A stretch of 8,442 bases of DNA from DATGMB01 sp035293845 (GCA_035293845.1 DATGMB010000173.1:1-8442), one strand, 5' to 3'. Shown: positions 1 to 6,169, numbered from the stretch's first letter. Notes: generated by a model not told the origin, from the letters alone. A program made the numbers and translations.

Positions 1-1977
1 AGTGTCCTCCGCGATAAGGCCACCCGCCTCCGCATCGATTCCGTCCGTTCCACCACCCAGGCCGGCAGCGGCCACCCCACCAGTTGCGCCTCCGCCGCCG
101 AAATCATGTCCGTGCTCTTCTACTCCGTCATGCGCTACGACCCCCGCGACCCCCACAACCGCGCCGCCGACATCTTCGTCCTCTCTAAAGGCCACGCCGC
201 CCCCGTCCTCTACGCCGCTTGGGCCGAAGCCGGCGCCTTCCCCCGCGAACGCCTCCTCACCCTCCGCCAGGCCGGCTCTGAATTCGAGGGCCACCCCACT
301 CCCCGCCTCCCCTTCGTCGATGTCGCCACCGGCTCCCTCGGCCAGGGCCTCTCCGTCGCCGTCGGCATGGCCCTCAACGCCAAACTCGACCGCGCCCCCC
401 AGCGCGTCTACGTCCTCATGGGCGATGGCGAATCCGCCGAAGGCTCCGTCTGGGAAGCCGCCCAGTGGGCCTCGCTCCACAACCTCGACAACCTCTGCGC
501 CACCATCGACATCAACCGCCTCGGCCAGAGCCAGCCCACCATGCTCCAGCACCACATGGAGATCTACCGCCAGCGCTGGGAAGCCTTCGGCTGGCAGGCC
601 CTCATCGTCGACGGCCACAACATCCCCGAGCTCCTCGCCGCCTACGAAACCGCCCGCCAGACCGCCGGCCGCCCCACCGTCGTCCTCGCCCGCACCATCA
701 AAGGCAAAGGCCTCGACGCCCTCGAGGACAAGGATGGCTGGCACGGCAAAGCCCTTCCCAAAGACCTCGCCGATAAGGTCATCGCCGAGCTCGAACGCCA
801 GCTCACCGGCGCCGACGCCGATTGGCGCCCCAACCCGCTCCCCGCAGGCCCGGCGCGCCCGTCGGCCGGGGTCCACCCGGAGCCCCCGTACGTCGACGCC
901 GCCCACCCCGCCGCCGCCCGCCAGGAGTCCGGCGAAACCGATGCCGCCCACCCCGCCGAGTCCGCGCACCCCGAGCCCCCCGCCGCTGCCCCCTACCCCC
1001 AATCCCCAACCCCCGATCCCCCCTACTCCCCCGGTCAGAAGCCCGTCGCCACCCGCAAAGCCTTCGCCGAAGGCCTCGCCGCCCTCGGCCCCTCCGACAC
1101 CCGCATCGTCGTTCTCGACGGCGACGTCAAAAACTCCACCCACACCGAGGACTTCGAAAAAGCCGCCCCGGACCGCTTCTTGGAAGGCTACATCGCCGAG
1201 CAGAACATCCTCGGCATGGCAATGGGCCTCGCCGGCCGCGGAAAAATCGCCTTCGCCTCGACCTTCGCCTGCTTCTTCACCCGCGCTTACGACTTTATTC
1301 GCGTCGCCGCCATCAGCCGGCTCAATATCAAGCTCGCCGGCACCCACGTCGGCGTCTCCATCGGCGAGGACGGCCCCACCCAGATGGGCCTCGAGGACAT
1401 CGCCATGATCGGCGCCGAACCCAATTTCACGATCCTTTACCCCGCCGACGCCACCGCCGCCTGGAAATGCGCCCGCCTGCTCGCCGAATCCGAAGGCCCC
1501 GGCTACGTCCGCCTCGGACGCGGTAATTCCCCGGTCCTCTATCCCGCCAACGAATCTTTTGCTCTGGGAAAGTGCAAAGTGCTCCGCGCGAGCGACCGCG
1601 ACCGCGCCCTGGTCGTCGCCGGCGGTGTCACCGTTTTCGAAGCGCTCGCTGCCTATGACGACCTTCAGAAGCAGGGCATCCCGATCCGCGTCATCGACTT
1701 GTTCAGCATCCGCCCCATCGACCGCGAAACCCTCGCCGCCGCCGCGCGTGCCTGCGGCGGAAACGTCATCACCGTCGAGGATCATTATGCGCACGGCGGT
1801 TTAGGAGATGCCGTGCTCGCTGCTTTATCTGAAGAGAGAATCGCGCTCCGCAAGCTCGCCATCCGCGACATCCCGCACAGCGGCAAGCCCGAAGAGCTCC
1901 TGGATGAATTCGGAATCTCCGCCCGCCACATCGTGGAGGCGGTGACCGCTAGCCTTCGACCGTCCCAGCCACGATGA
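1..1977 (+). CDS. tkt: Transketolase (5' end outside window), TKT-like with long linker
   Basis: Thiamine-diphosphate enzyme of the non-oxidative pentose phosphate pathway; it moves two-carbon ketol units from ketose to aldose phosphates in the cytosol. The frame is open from base 1 and ends at TGA 1975-1977, giving 658 codons here. By comparison with the human enzyme only about 10-15 N-terminal residues are missing; the internal ATG at 106 is not the start. Visible motifs, numbered from window codon 1: GSGHPTS (His25), SKGHAAP (His65), the cofactor-binding GDG with Asp142 and Asn172 30 residues apart, DINRLGQS, and YIAEQN with the catalytic Glu400. SIGEDGP and TVEDHYAHGGLGDA mark the pyrimidine-binding and C-terminal domains. 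The sequence resembles the human/animal TKT type more than E. coli TktA. A Pro/Ala/Glu/His-rich linker of roughly 77 residues (nt 811-1041) joins the first two domains. Codons end overwhelmingly in C, unlike dnaN and gyrB. The 3' end overlaps the convergent secreted-protein gene by 29 nt. Confidence 0.95.
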   Translation, partial: SVLRDKATRLRIDSVRSTTQAGSGHPTSCASAAEIMSVLFYSVMRYDPRDPHNRAADIFVLSKGHAAPVLYAAWAEAGAFPRERLLTLRQAGSEFEGHPTPRLPFVDVATGSLGQGLSVAVGMALNAKLDRAPQRVYVLMGDGESAEGSVWEAAQWASLHNLDNLCATIDINRLGQSQPTMLQHHMEIYRQRWEAFGWQALIVDGHNIPELLAAYETARQTAGRPTVVLARTIKGKGLDALEDKDGWHGKALPKDLADKVIAELERQLTGADADWRPNPLPAGPARPSAGVHPEPPYVDAAHPAAARQESGETDAAHPAESAHPEPPAAAPYPQSPTPDPPYSPGQKPVATRKAFAEGLAALGPSDTRIVVLDGDVKNSTHTEDFEKAAPDRFLEGYIAEQNILGMAMGLAGRGKIAFASTFACFFTRAYDFIRVAAISRLNIKLAGTHVGVSIGEDGPTQMGLEDIAMIGAEPNFTILYPADATAAWKCARLLAESEGPGYVRLGRGNSPVLYPANESFALGKCKVLRASDRDRALVVAGGVTVFEALAAYDDLQKQGIPIRVIDLFSIRPIDRETLAAAARACGGNVITVEDHYAHGGLGDAVLAALSEERIALRKLAIRDIPHSGKPEELLDEFGISARHIVEAVTASLRPSQPR

Positions 1978-2578
1978 TCGCAACGGGAAGATCCCCGACC
2001 TTCACGTTCAGCACCGTGTCGTGGTCGCCTTCTTTGGTCAGCGCCGGGAAGGAGTTTCCGGCCGGCGGCTCGAGCGAGAACACGCACGGGTGGTTCGTGC
2101 CGCTCGTCTTGCTCATGTTCACCAGCTTGTCGAAATCCGGCATCGCCGCCGGATCGGTGTCGTTCGCGATCGGCGTCAGCAGCGCGAAATCCCGCTGCGG
2201 CGCCACACCCTGGTGCGCGCCATCCACCGGAAAATTGCTGTACCGCATCGTGTAGACTCCGGGCTTGATGGTCTGCCCCCGGCGGTCCGCCCCGTTGCCC
2301 GGAAACCGCATGATTCCGAGGAACGTCCCCTGCGCAATCGGCAGCGTGATCGACGGATCGGTCGGTTTGGGCGCGCTCGGAAGCGCTTTCCGGAACCACA
2401 CCTCCACCCACGTCCCCGAAGGCCCCGCAACCCGGTACCCCGGCTCCGCCAGCAGCGTCGAGTACGCCGCCGGAACCGGCGGCAGCGCATTCTCCGTTTC
2501 GAGCTTGTAGTTCTGCGCCCAAGCCGCAGCCGCAGCCGCGATCAAAACAATGCAGGAGGAAAATATGCGCTTACACAT
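1949..2578 (-). CDS. Uncharacterised secreted protein
   Basis: 209-residue protein that I cannot assign to a named family. The start ATG (2576-2578) is chosen because it opens a textbook signal peptide: basic MCKR, a hydrophobic core with six consecutive Ala (residues 14-19), and AWA at 19-21 followed by Gln22 as a likely signal peptidase I site. Upstream in-frame codons run through the GT-rich repeat and the tRNA gene and are not coding. No good Shine-Dalgarno precedes this ATG. The mature part (about 188 residues) has no further membrane segment and few cysteines, and alternates short beta-like stretches with Pro/Gly turns. Distinctive segments are GTWVEVWFRKALP (56-68), IKPGVYTMRYSNFPVDGAHQG (split around 105-124) and SGTNHPCVFSLEPP (159-172). 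The 'IKPGVYTMRY' pattern recalls small beta-sandwich secreted proteins such as DUF2911, but this is only a resemblance. The gene lies 140 nt downstream of tRNA-Gly on the same strand and may share its transcript. Its 3' end overlaps transketolase. Confidence 0.8.
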   Translation of the reverse strand: MCKRIFSSCIVLIAAAAAAWAQNYKLETENALPPVPAAYSTLLAEPGYRVAGPSGTWVEVWFRKALPSAPKPTDPSITLPIAQGTFLGIMRFPGNGADRRGQTIKPGVYTMRYSNFPVDGAHQGVAPQRDFALLTPIANDTDPAAMPDFDKLVNMSKTSGTNHPCVFSLEPPAGNSFPALTKEGDHDTVLNVKVGDLPVAIIVAGTVEG

Positions 2579-2600
2579 AGGCGGGCAACCCAAAGAACCG

Positions 2601-2703
2601 ACCCAAGCCCAGAACCAAACCCTTGAACCGAAACCCAAGCCCAGAAACCCAAGCCCAGAAACCAGGCAACGGAACCCAAGCACGGAACCAAAACACGGAA
2701 CCG
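2601..2703. repeat. Degenerate 14-17-nt repeat with G-quadruplex motif
   Basis: The unit ACCCAAGCCCAGAAACC occurs at 2601-2616, 2633-2649 and 2647-2663 with minor changes. A diverged form (ACCCAAGCACGGAACC) is at 2674-2689, with a fragment at 2691-2703. Copies at 2633 and 2647 overlap with a 14-nt period. On the minus strand the tract is almost pure G/T. CCC runs at 2634-2636, 2640-2642, 2648-2650 and 2654-2656 give four minus-strand GGG runs with loops of 3, 5 and 3 nt. It lies between tRNA-Gly and the secreted-protein gene on the strand both are transcribed from. Confidence 0.8.
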
Positions 2704-2718
2704 AAACTGAAAAAGAAC

Positions 2719-2794
2719 TGGAGCGGGAGACGGGATTCGAACCCGCGACATCGACCTTGGCAAGGTCGCACTCTACCAGCTGAGTTACTCCCGC
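2719..2794 (-). tRNA. tRNA-Gly (anticodon GCC)
   Basis: Read on the minus strand this is a complete 76-nt cloverleaf. The acceptor stem GCGGGAG pairs with CTCCCGC, and the D arm is ACTC/GAGT around AGCTGGTA. The anticodon stem CGACC/GGTCG encloses loop TTGCCAA, with the anticodon at plus-strand 2759-2761. The T arm is GCGGG/CCCGT around TTCGAAT. The discriminator base is T and the CCA end is encoded (complement of 2719-2721). It decodes GGC/GGT glycine codons. Transcription runs leftward, away from the presumed origin. Confidence 0.97.
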
Positions 2795-2870
2795 TTGAAC
2801 GTGTTGAAAATTCCGCTCGGGCGAGCCGCATTCGAGCTCGCGGAACCACATCTACGCGAACGGAAACCCT

Positions 2871-2899
2871 ATTTTCACCTGAAACAGCGCGAGTGTCAA
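2871..2899 (-). promoter_or_regulatory. Candidate sigma70 promoter for tRNA-Gly
   Basis: On the minus strand a perfect TTGACA (complement of 2894-2899) is followed after 17 nt by GAAAAT (complement of 2871-2876), a 4/6 match to the -10 consensus. Transcription would start near 2864, giving roughly a 70-nt leader before the tRNA. Assigned by pattern only; the weak -10 is the main doubt. Confidence 0.4.
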
Positions 2900-2940
2900 A
2901 CGTTCTGGCCAAATTCATGAAAATTCAGCTACTTATAAAC

Positions 2941-2971
2941 TTGCAGCAAAACGTTTCCGGTGTGCTAGACT
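2941..2971 (+). promoter_or_regulatory. Candidate dnaA promoter with extended -10
   Basis: TTGCAG (2941-2946) and TAGACT (2966-2971) are separated by 19 nt, and the -10 is preceded by TGC, an extended -10 signature. Initiation would fall near 2978, about 100 nt before the dnaA ATG and upstream of the DnaA-box-like ladder, which would suit autorepression. An alternative -10, TATAAA at 2934-2939, lacks a matching -35. Confidence 0.35.
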
Positions 2972-3040
2972 ACATTTCGGTCCGCGGTACGGCAGATTCC
3001 GAGTAGTCCTCGTTCGGATCCCACAAAGTTGCGGAATTCT

Positions 3041-3071
3041 TGTGGAAAACGTGTGGATACCGTGTGCAAAA
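3041..3071 (+). promoter_or_regulatory. Three DnaA-box-like sites in 11-nt register
   Basis: TGTGGAAAA (3041-3049), TGTGGATAC (3052-3060) and TGTGCAAAA (3063-3071) match the inverted consensus TGTGGATAA at 8, 8 and 7 of 9 positions. They sit on the same strand at exactly 11-nt steps, about one helical turn, and end 5 nt before the dnaA ATG. Likely roles are dnaA autoregulation or origin binding. They occupy the place where a ribosome binding site would be, and no clear Shine-Dalgarno is present. Confidence 0.6.
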
Positions 3072-3076
3072 ATCCG

Positions 3077-4390
3077 ATGAATCTCTGGGAGCAGCTTCGC
3101 AATTTCCTGCAACACAAGGTCAGCCAGGAGAGCTATGAGAACTGGCTGCGCGGGACATCCTTTGCCGGAGTGAGCGGCGGAAGGCTGCACGTCTCGGTGC
3201 CCGATCGCGAGACGGCGGCCTGGCTGGAGGCGGAATACGCTGCGCTCACCAGGGAGGCCATCCGCGAGTTGAAGCTTCCGATCCAGGAAGTTGTTTGGGT
3301 CGCGCAGGGCAACGGAACGGCGCCCGTGACGCCATCCGCGGCGTTCGCGGACGCCGACCTCGATTCGCGGACGGGGAGCGCCCTGAACCCGAAATTCACG
3401 TTTTCGACGTTCGTGGTGGGCGCCTGCAACCAGTTTGCGGCAGCGGCCGCGAAATCGGTGGCGGAAAACCCGTCGCGCAGCTATAACCCGCTGTTTCTAT
3501 ACGGTGGAGTGGGGATGGGGAAGACGCACCTGATGCACGCCATCGGCCGCGAGCTCTGCAACCGCTTCGCCAGCATGCGCGTGATCTACACGTCGAGCGA
3601 GCGGTTCATGAATGAGATGATCGCCTGCATCCGCACGGACCGCATGCAGCAGTTCCACCAGCGGTACCGCGAAGCCGATGTGCTGCTCATCGACGATATC
3701 CAGGTGCTCGGCACCAAGGAGCGCACGCAGGAAGAATTCTTCCATACTTTTAACGAGTTGCACGATCACCAGAAGCAGATCGTGATTTCGAGCGATGCGC
3801 CGCCGAAGGAGATTCCCGGGCTGCTCGAACGCCTGCGGTCGCGGTTTGAGTGGGGCCTGATCGCGGATATTCAGCCGCCGGATCTCGAAACCAAAATGGC
3901 GATTCTGGACAAAAAGGCCGAGGCGGAGGGGATCAAGCTGCCCGACGATGTCCGAATCTTTATGGCGTCGAAGACGAAGCACAACGTGCGGGAGCTCGAA
4001 GGCGCGCTGGTGAAGCTGATCGCCTATTCTTCGCTCACTGGCGCGCCGATTCACCTGCAGATGGCGCAGCAGGCGCTGCGGCACCTGGTGCACGTGCAGG
4101 ACAAACGCGTCAGCATCGACGCCATTCAGAAAGCGGTCGCCGACTGGTTCCAGATCAAGCAATCCCAGTTGAAGGAGAAGAGCAACACGAAGAAGGTCGT
4201 GTACCCGCGCCAGATCGCCATGTACCTGGTCAAGGAGCTCACTCACGCCTCGCTGCCCGAAATCGGGCGCGCGTTCGGCGGCAAGCACCACACCACCGTC
4301 ATCCATTCCATCAAGAAAATCGAAGATTCCCGCCAGAATGATCGCGAATTAAACAGAACTTTGCACAGCTTGATGGATTCATTGCAATAG
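3077..4390 (+). CDS. dnaA: Chromosomal replication initiator protein DnaA
   Basis: AAA+ initiator that binds DnaA boxes at oriC, forms an ATP-dependent filament, melts the origin and loads helicase. Length 437 aa, on the short side for the family because the domain II linker is brief (about residues 80-115). The start ATG at 3077 gives the usual domain I opening MNLWEQL; in-frame GTG or TTG codons upstream (3062, 3053, 3029) would add non-family residues. Domain I (about 1-75) contains ENWLRG. Domain III has the Walker A GGVGMGKT (143-150, Lys149), Walker B LLIDDIQ (Asp206-Asp207), LRSRFEWGL, and the sensor II segment NVRELEGAL (Arg305). Domain IV has YPRQIAMYLVKELTHASLPEIG and the helix-turn-helix signature GGKHHTTVIHS. 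His404 stands where E. coli has Asp433, one of the DnaA-box contact residues. Box-like sites flank the gene on both sides. Confidence 0.97.
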   Translation: MNLWEQLRNFLQHKVSQESYENWLRGTSFAGVSGGRLHVSVPDRETAAWLEAEYAALTREAIRELKLPIQEVVWVAQGNGTAPVTPSAAFADADLDSRTGSALNPKFTFSTFVVGACNQFAAAAAKSVAENPSRSYNPLFLYGGVGMGKTHLMHAIGRELCNRFASMRVIYTSSERFMNEMIACIRTDRMQQFHQRYREADVLLIDDIQVLGTKERTQEEFFHTFNELHDHQKQIVISSDAPPKEIPGLLERLRSRFEWGLIADIQPPDLETKMAILDKKAEAEGIKLPDDVRIFMASKTKHNVRELEGALVKLIAYSSLTGAPIHLQMAQQALRHLVHVQDKRVSIDAIQKAVADWFQIKQSQLKEKSNTKKVVYPRQIAMYLVKELTHASLPEIGRAFGGKHHTTVIHSIKKIEDSRQNDRELNRTLHSLMDSLQ

Positions 4391-4607
4391 GGTTAGCCGG
4401 ATTTCCACACGGGCCCTCTCCGGCGGCATTGAAAATCTGTGTGAATTGCGTCACAGAGCGGATTCCGCAGAAAGCGGGCACAAGGTTTCCTACACGGGAC
4501 TATAGCGCAAAGTCCTTGAATTTAGTATAATTTAGGTTGCATTCTCACATTTGCACAGCCCCGACAACGACGAGTTTGAAGTTGTGTAGGTAGAAACCGG
4601 GGAAGTA
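4391..4607. other. Candidate origin segment after dnaA
   Basis: Gene-free stretch between dnaA and the tandem repeat. It holds box-like sites ATTTCCACA (4401-4409, 7/9 to TTATCCACA) and ATTTGCACA (4549-4557, 6/9), plus CTTTGCACA (4359-4367) just inside the dnaA 3' end. An AT-rich run of about three quarters A+T covers 4514-4552, which is striking in this GC-rich setting and could be an unwinding element. A small palindrome GCGGATTCCGC is at 4458-4468. Position and the strand-composition flip support an origin here or just upstream of dnaA; box matches are weak, so this remains a candidate. Confidence 0.45.
4526..4531 (+). promoter_or_regulatory. Perfect -10 hexamer, possible dnaN promoter
   Basis: TATAAT matches the -10 consensus exactly, but no recognisable -35 lies 16-18 nt upstream (TAGCGC at 4503-4508). 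If used, the dnaN leader would be about 450 nt and would include the whole tandem repeat. The match could instead simply reflect the AT-rich, unwinding-like segment. Confidence 0.3.
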
Positions 4608-4895
4608 GTAAGGCGAGGTGGGCTCGGGGCAGAGCCGGAAAGCGGGAGCAGGAAGGTGGGCCGCGGGCTGTTGGATTGAAGTGCGGACGGCGGGCCGTTG
4701 GGACTGAGGTAAGGCGAGGTGGGCTCGGGGCAGAGCCAGAAAGCGGAAGCTGGAAGGTGGGCCGCGGGTTGTTGGATTGAAGTGCGGACGGCAGGCCGTT
4801 GGGACTGAAGTGAGGCGAGGCGGCGTCGGGGGAGAGCCGGGAAGCCGGAGCCCAGACCTGGAAGGCGGGCCGAAGGCCGTTGGATTGAAGTGCGG
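4608..4895 (+). repeat. 101-bp tandem repeat between dnaA and dnaN
   Basis: Unit 1 (4608-4708) and unit 2 (4709-4809) are each 101 nt and differ at about six positions. Unit 3 (from 4810) is more diverged. The core GTTGGATTGAAGTGCGG recurs at 4670-4686, 4771-4787 and 4879-4895. A related half-unit begins GTTGGGACTGA at 4697 and 4798. The hairpin-forming GGCTCGGGGCAGAGCC is at 4621-4636 and 4722-4737 and is broken in unit 3. A period of 101 is not a multiple of three, so the repeat shifts frame with each copy and is not a protein repeat. G-rich degenerate sequence resembling a fourth unit continues to about 4940; the rest up to dnaN holds only its ribosome binding site. Confidence 0.85.
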
Positions 4896-4980
4896 CGAGG
4901 CGCGGCGGCTGGGGGCGGAGGCGGTATGCCGGGAGCTTGAGGCGAGCCGCGGGCGGGTGGGATTTCGGAGTTCAGCGTTC

Positions 4981-4985
4981 AGGAG
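4981..4985 (+). promoter_or_regulatory. dnaN ribosome binding site
   Basis: AGGAG lies 6 nt before the ATG at 4992 and fixes this start. It is the only good Shine-Dalgarno among the intact starts in this window. Confidence 0.75.
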
Positions 4986-4991
4986 CAGCAT

Positions 4992-6110
4992 ATGGAATTC
5001 ACGGTGAACAGAGCGGATCTGGTGCGGGAGCTGAGCTTGTCGCAGGGCGTGGTGGAGAAGAAGACCACGATTCCGATCCTGTCGAACGTGCTGATCGAGA
5101 CGGCGGGGGACCGGATTACGCTGACGGCGACGGACCTCGAATTGGGGATCCGGTGCGTATGCCCGGCGCGGGTGAAAAAAGAGGGCGCGGGGACGGTGCC
5201 GGCGAAGAAGCTGCTGGATTATGTCCGGCTGCTGCCGGAAGGCGATCTCACCATGAAGTTCCTGGAGAACCACTGGGCGAGCATCACGAGCGGGCGGTCG
5301 CGCACGCGGATCGCGGGGATGAGCCGGGAGAGTTTTCCGGAGCTGCCGGAGATGCCGCCGGCGATCGCGGAGATACCGGTGAAGACGCTGGCCTCGATGA
5401 TCGCGCGGACGAGCTTTGCGATTTCGATGGAGGAATCGCGGTTCACGCTGAACGGGGCGCTGCTGCTGATCCGGCCGGAAGGGCTGACGATGGTGGCGAC
5501 GGACGGGCACCGGCTGGCGTACGTGCAGGCGCCGCCGGAGCAAAATGGCGGGGCCGCGGCGCAGTTCCGGGCGCTGATTCCCAAAAAGGCGATGGGGGAG
5601 CTCAGCAAGCTGGCCGACGATGCCGGGGAAGACGCCAAGGCGGTGTTTTCGGGGGATGACAACCACCTGTACTTCCAGGTGGGGCAGCGGCTGCTGATCA
5701 CGCGCAAACTGACGGGGAATTTTCCGGATTACGAGCGGGTGCTGCCAAAGGACCACGCGCTGATGGCGAAGCTGCAGAAGGACGAGATCAAGAGCGCGAT
5801 CGAGCGCGTGGCGCAGTTTGCGGACGAGCGGTCGCGGGCGATCCGGGTGCAGTTCACGAATGGCGAGGTGCGGGTGTTCTCCTCTTCGGTCGAGACTGGG
5901 GAGAGCGAGGAGAGCGTGCCGAGCGAGTACTCGGGGCCGGACCTGGAGATCGGGTTCAACGCGACGTACCTGCTGGACTTCCTGCGCGCGATTCCGCAGG
6001 ACGCAGTGGCGTTCGAGCTGAAAGATCAGAAGAGCGCGGGCGAGATGCGGCCGGCGGGCGATGCGGTGGCGGATCAGTACCGGTATGTGGTGATGCCGAT
6101 GCGGATCTGA
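4992..6110 (+). CDS. dnaN: DNA polymerase III beta subunit (sliding clamp)
   Basis: Ring-forming processivity clamp that tethers DNA polymerase III and many repair proteins to DNA. At 372 aa it is close to the usual length (E. coli 366), enough for the three repeated clamp domains (about 1-120, 125-247 and 250-372). It opens with MEFTVNRADLVRELS and PILSNVLIET, has TATDLELGI and VATDGHRLAY-type segments typical of domains I and II, and ends YRYVVMPMRI, the family C-terminus that lines the partner-binding cleft. The start is supported by AGGAG 6 nt upstream. Codons end strongly in G (CTG, GCG, CGG, GGG). It is separated from dnaA by 601 nt, an unusually long gap filled by repeats, and gyrB follows after 77 nt; recF is absent from its common place between them. 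Confidence 0.97.
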   Translation: MEFTVNRADLVRELSLSQGVVEKKTTIPILSNVLIETAGDRITLTATDLELGIRCVCPARVKKEGAGTVPAKKLLDYVRLLPEGDLTMKFLENHWASITSGRSRTRIAGMSRESFPELPEMPPAIAEIPVKTLASMIARTSFAISMEESRFTLNGALLLIRPEGLTMVATDGHRLAYVQAPPEQNGGAAAQFRALIPKKAMGELSKLADDAGEDAKAVFSGDDNHLYFQVGQRLLITRKLTGNFPDYERVLPKDHALMAKLQKDEIKSAIERVAQFADERSRAIRVQFTNGEVRVFSSSVETGESEESVPSEYSGPDLEIGFNATYLLDFLRAIPQDAVAFELKDQKSAGEMRPAGDAVADQYRYVVMPMRI

Positions 6111-6128
6111 GGACTGAGGCTGGGTACT

Positions 6129-6169
6129 AACCGCAGAGACGCAGAGAACACAGAGATTACGCGGAGAAA
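6129..6169. repeat. CRCRGAGA short repeat in the dnaN-gyrB spacer
   Basis: Four copies of an 8-nt unit: CGCAGAGA (6132-6139), CGCAGAGA (6140-6147), CACAGAGA (6149-6156) and CGCGGAGA (6160-6167), preceded by AAC. It resembles the 'accgcagagacgcagag' intergenic sequence that I recall from many unrelated environmental bacterial genomes; its role is unknown to me. It occupies most of the 77-nt spacer, immediately upstream of gyrB. Confidence 0.75.

Noticed and set aside
2..1408. Long open frame (+2) of 468 codons overlapping transketolase
   Set aside because: Its product is Ser/Pro/Ala/Thr low complexity caused by the C-rich third positions of the real frame; transketolase motifs lie in the other frame.
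2601..2703. CRISPR array
   Set aside because: Units are degenerate, overlapping and without spacers of constant length.
2579..2851. N-terminal extension of the minus-strand secreted protein
   Set aside because: The extra residues translate the GT-rich repeat and the tRNA-Gly gene; the signal peptide begins at the ATG ending at 2578.
2550..3006. Small frames across the tRNA region on both strands
   Set aside because: They give peptides such as GFEPATSTL and TQLVECD, typical spurious translations of tRNA genes.
3497..4306. 269-codon antisense frame in dnaA
   Set aside because: Shadow frame on the opposite strand of an intact, fully recognisable dnaA.
4396..4424. GCCGGA/TCCGGC inverted repeat after dnaA as a terminator
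   Set aside because: Six-base stem with a 17-nt loop and no following T-run; too weak to call a terminator.
4777..5007. Small plus-strand frame through the 101-bp repeats
   Set aside because: The repeat period is not a multiple of three, there is no ribosome binding site, and it runs into the start of dnaN in another frame.
4545..5756. 403-codon antisense frame across the repeat and dnaN
   Set aside because: Arg/Pro/His-rich shadow of G-rich sequence; it crosses the tandem repeat and the intact dnaN.
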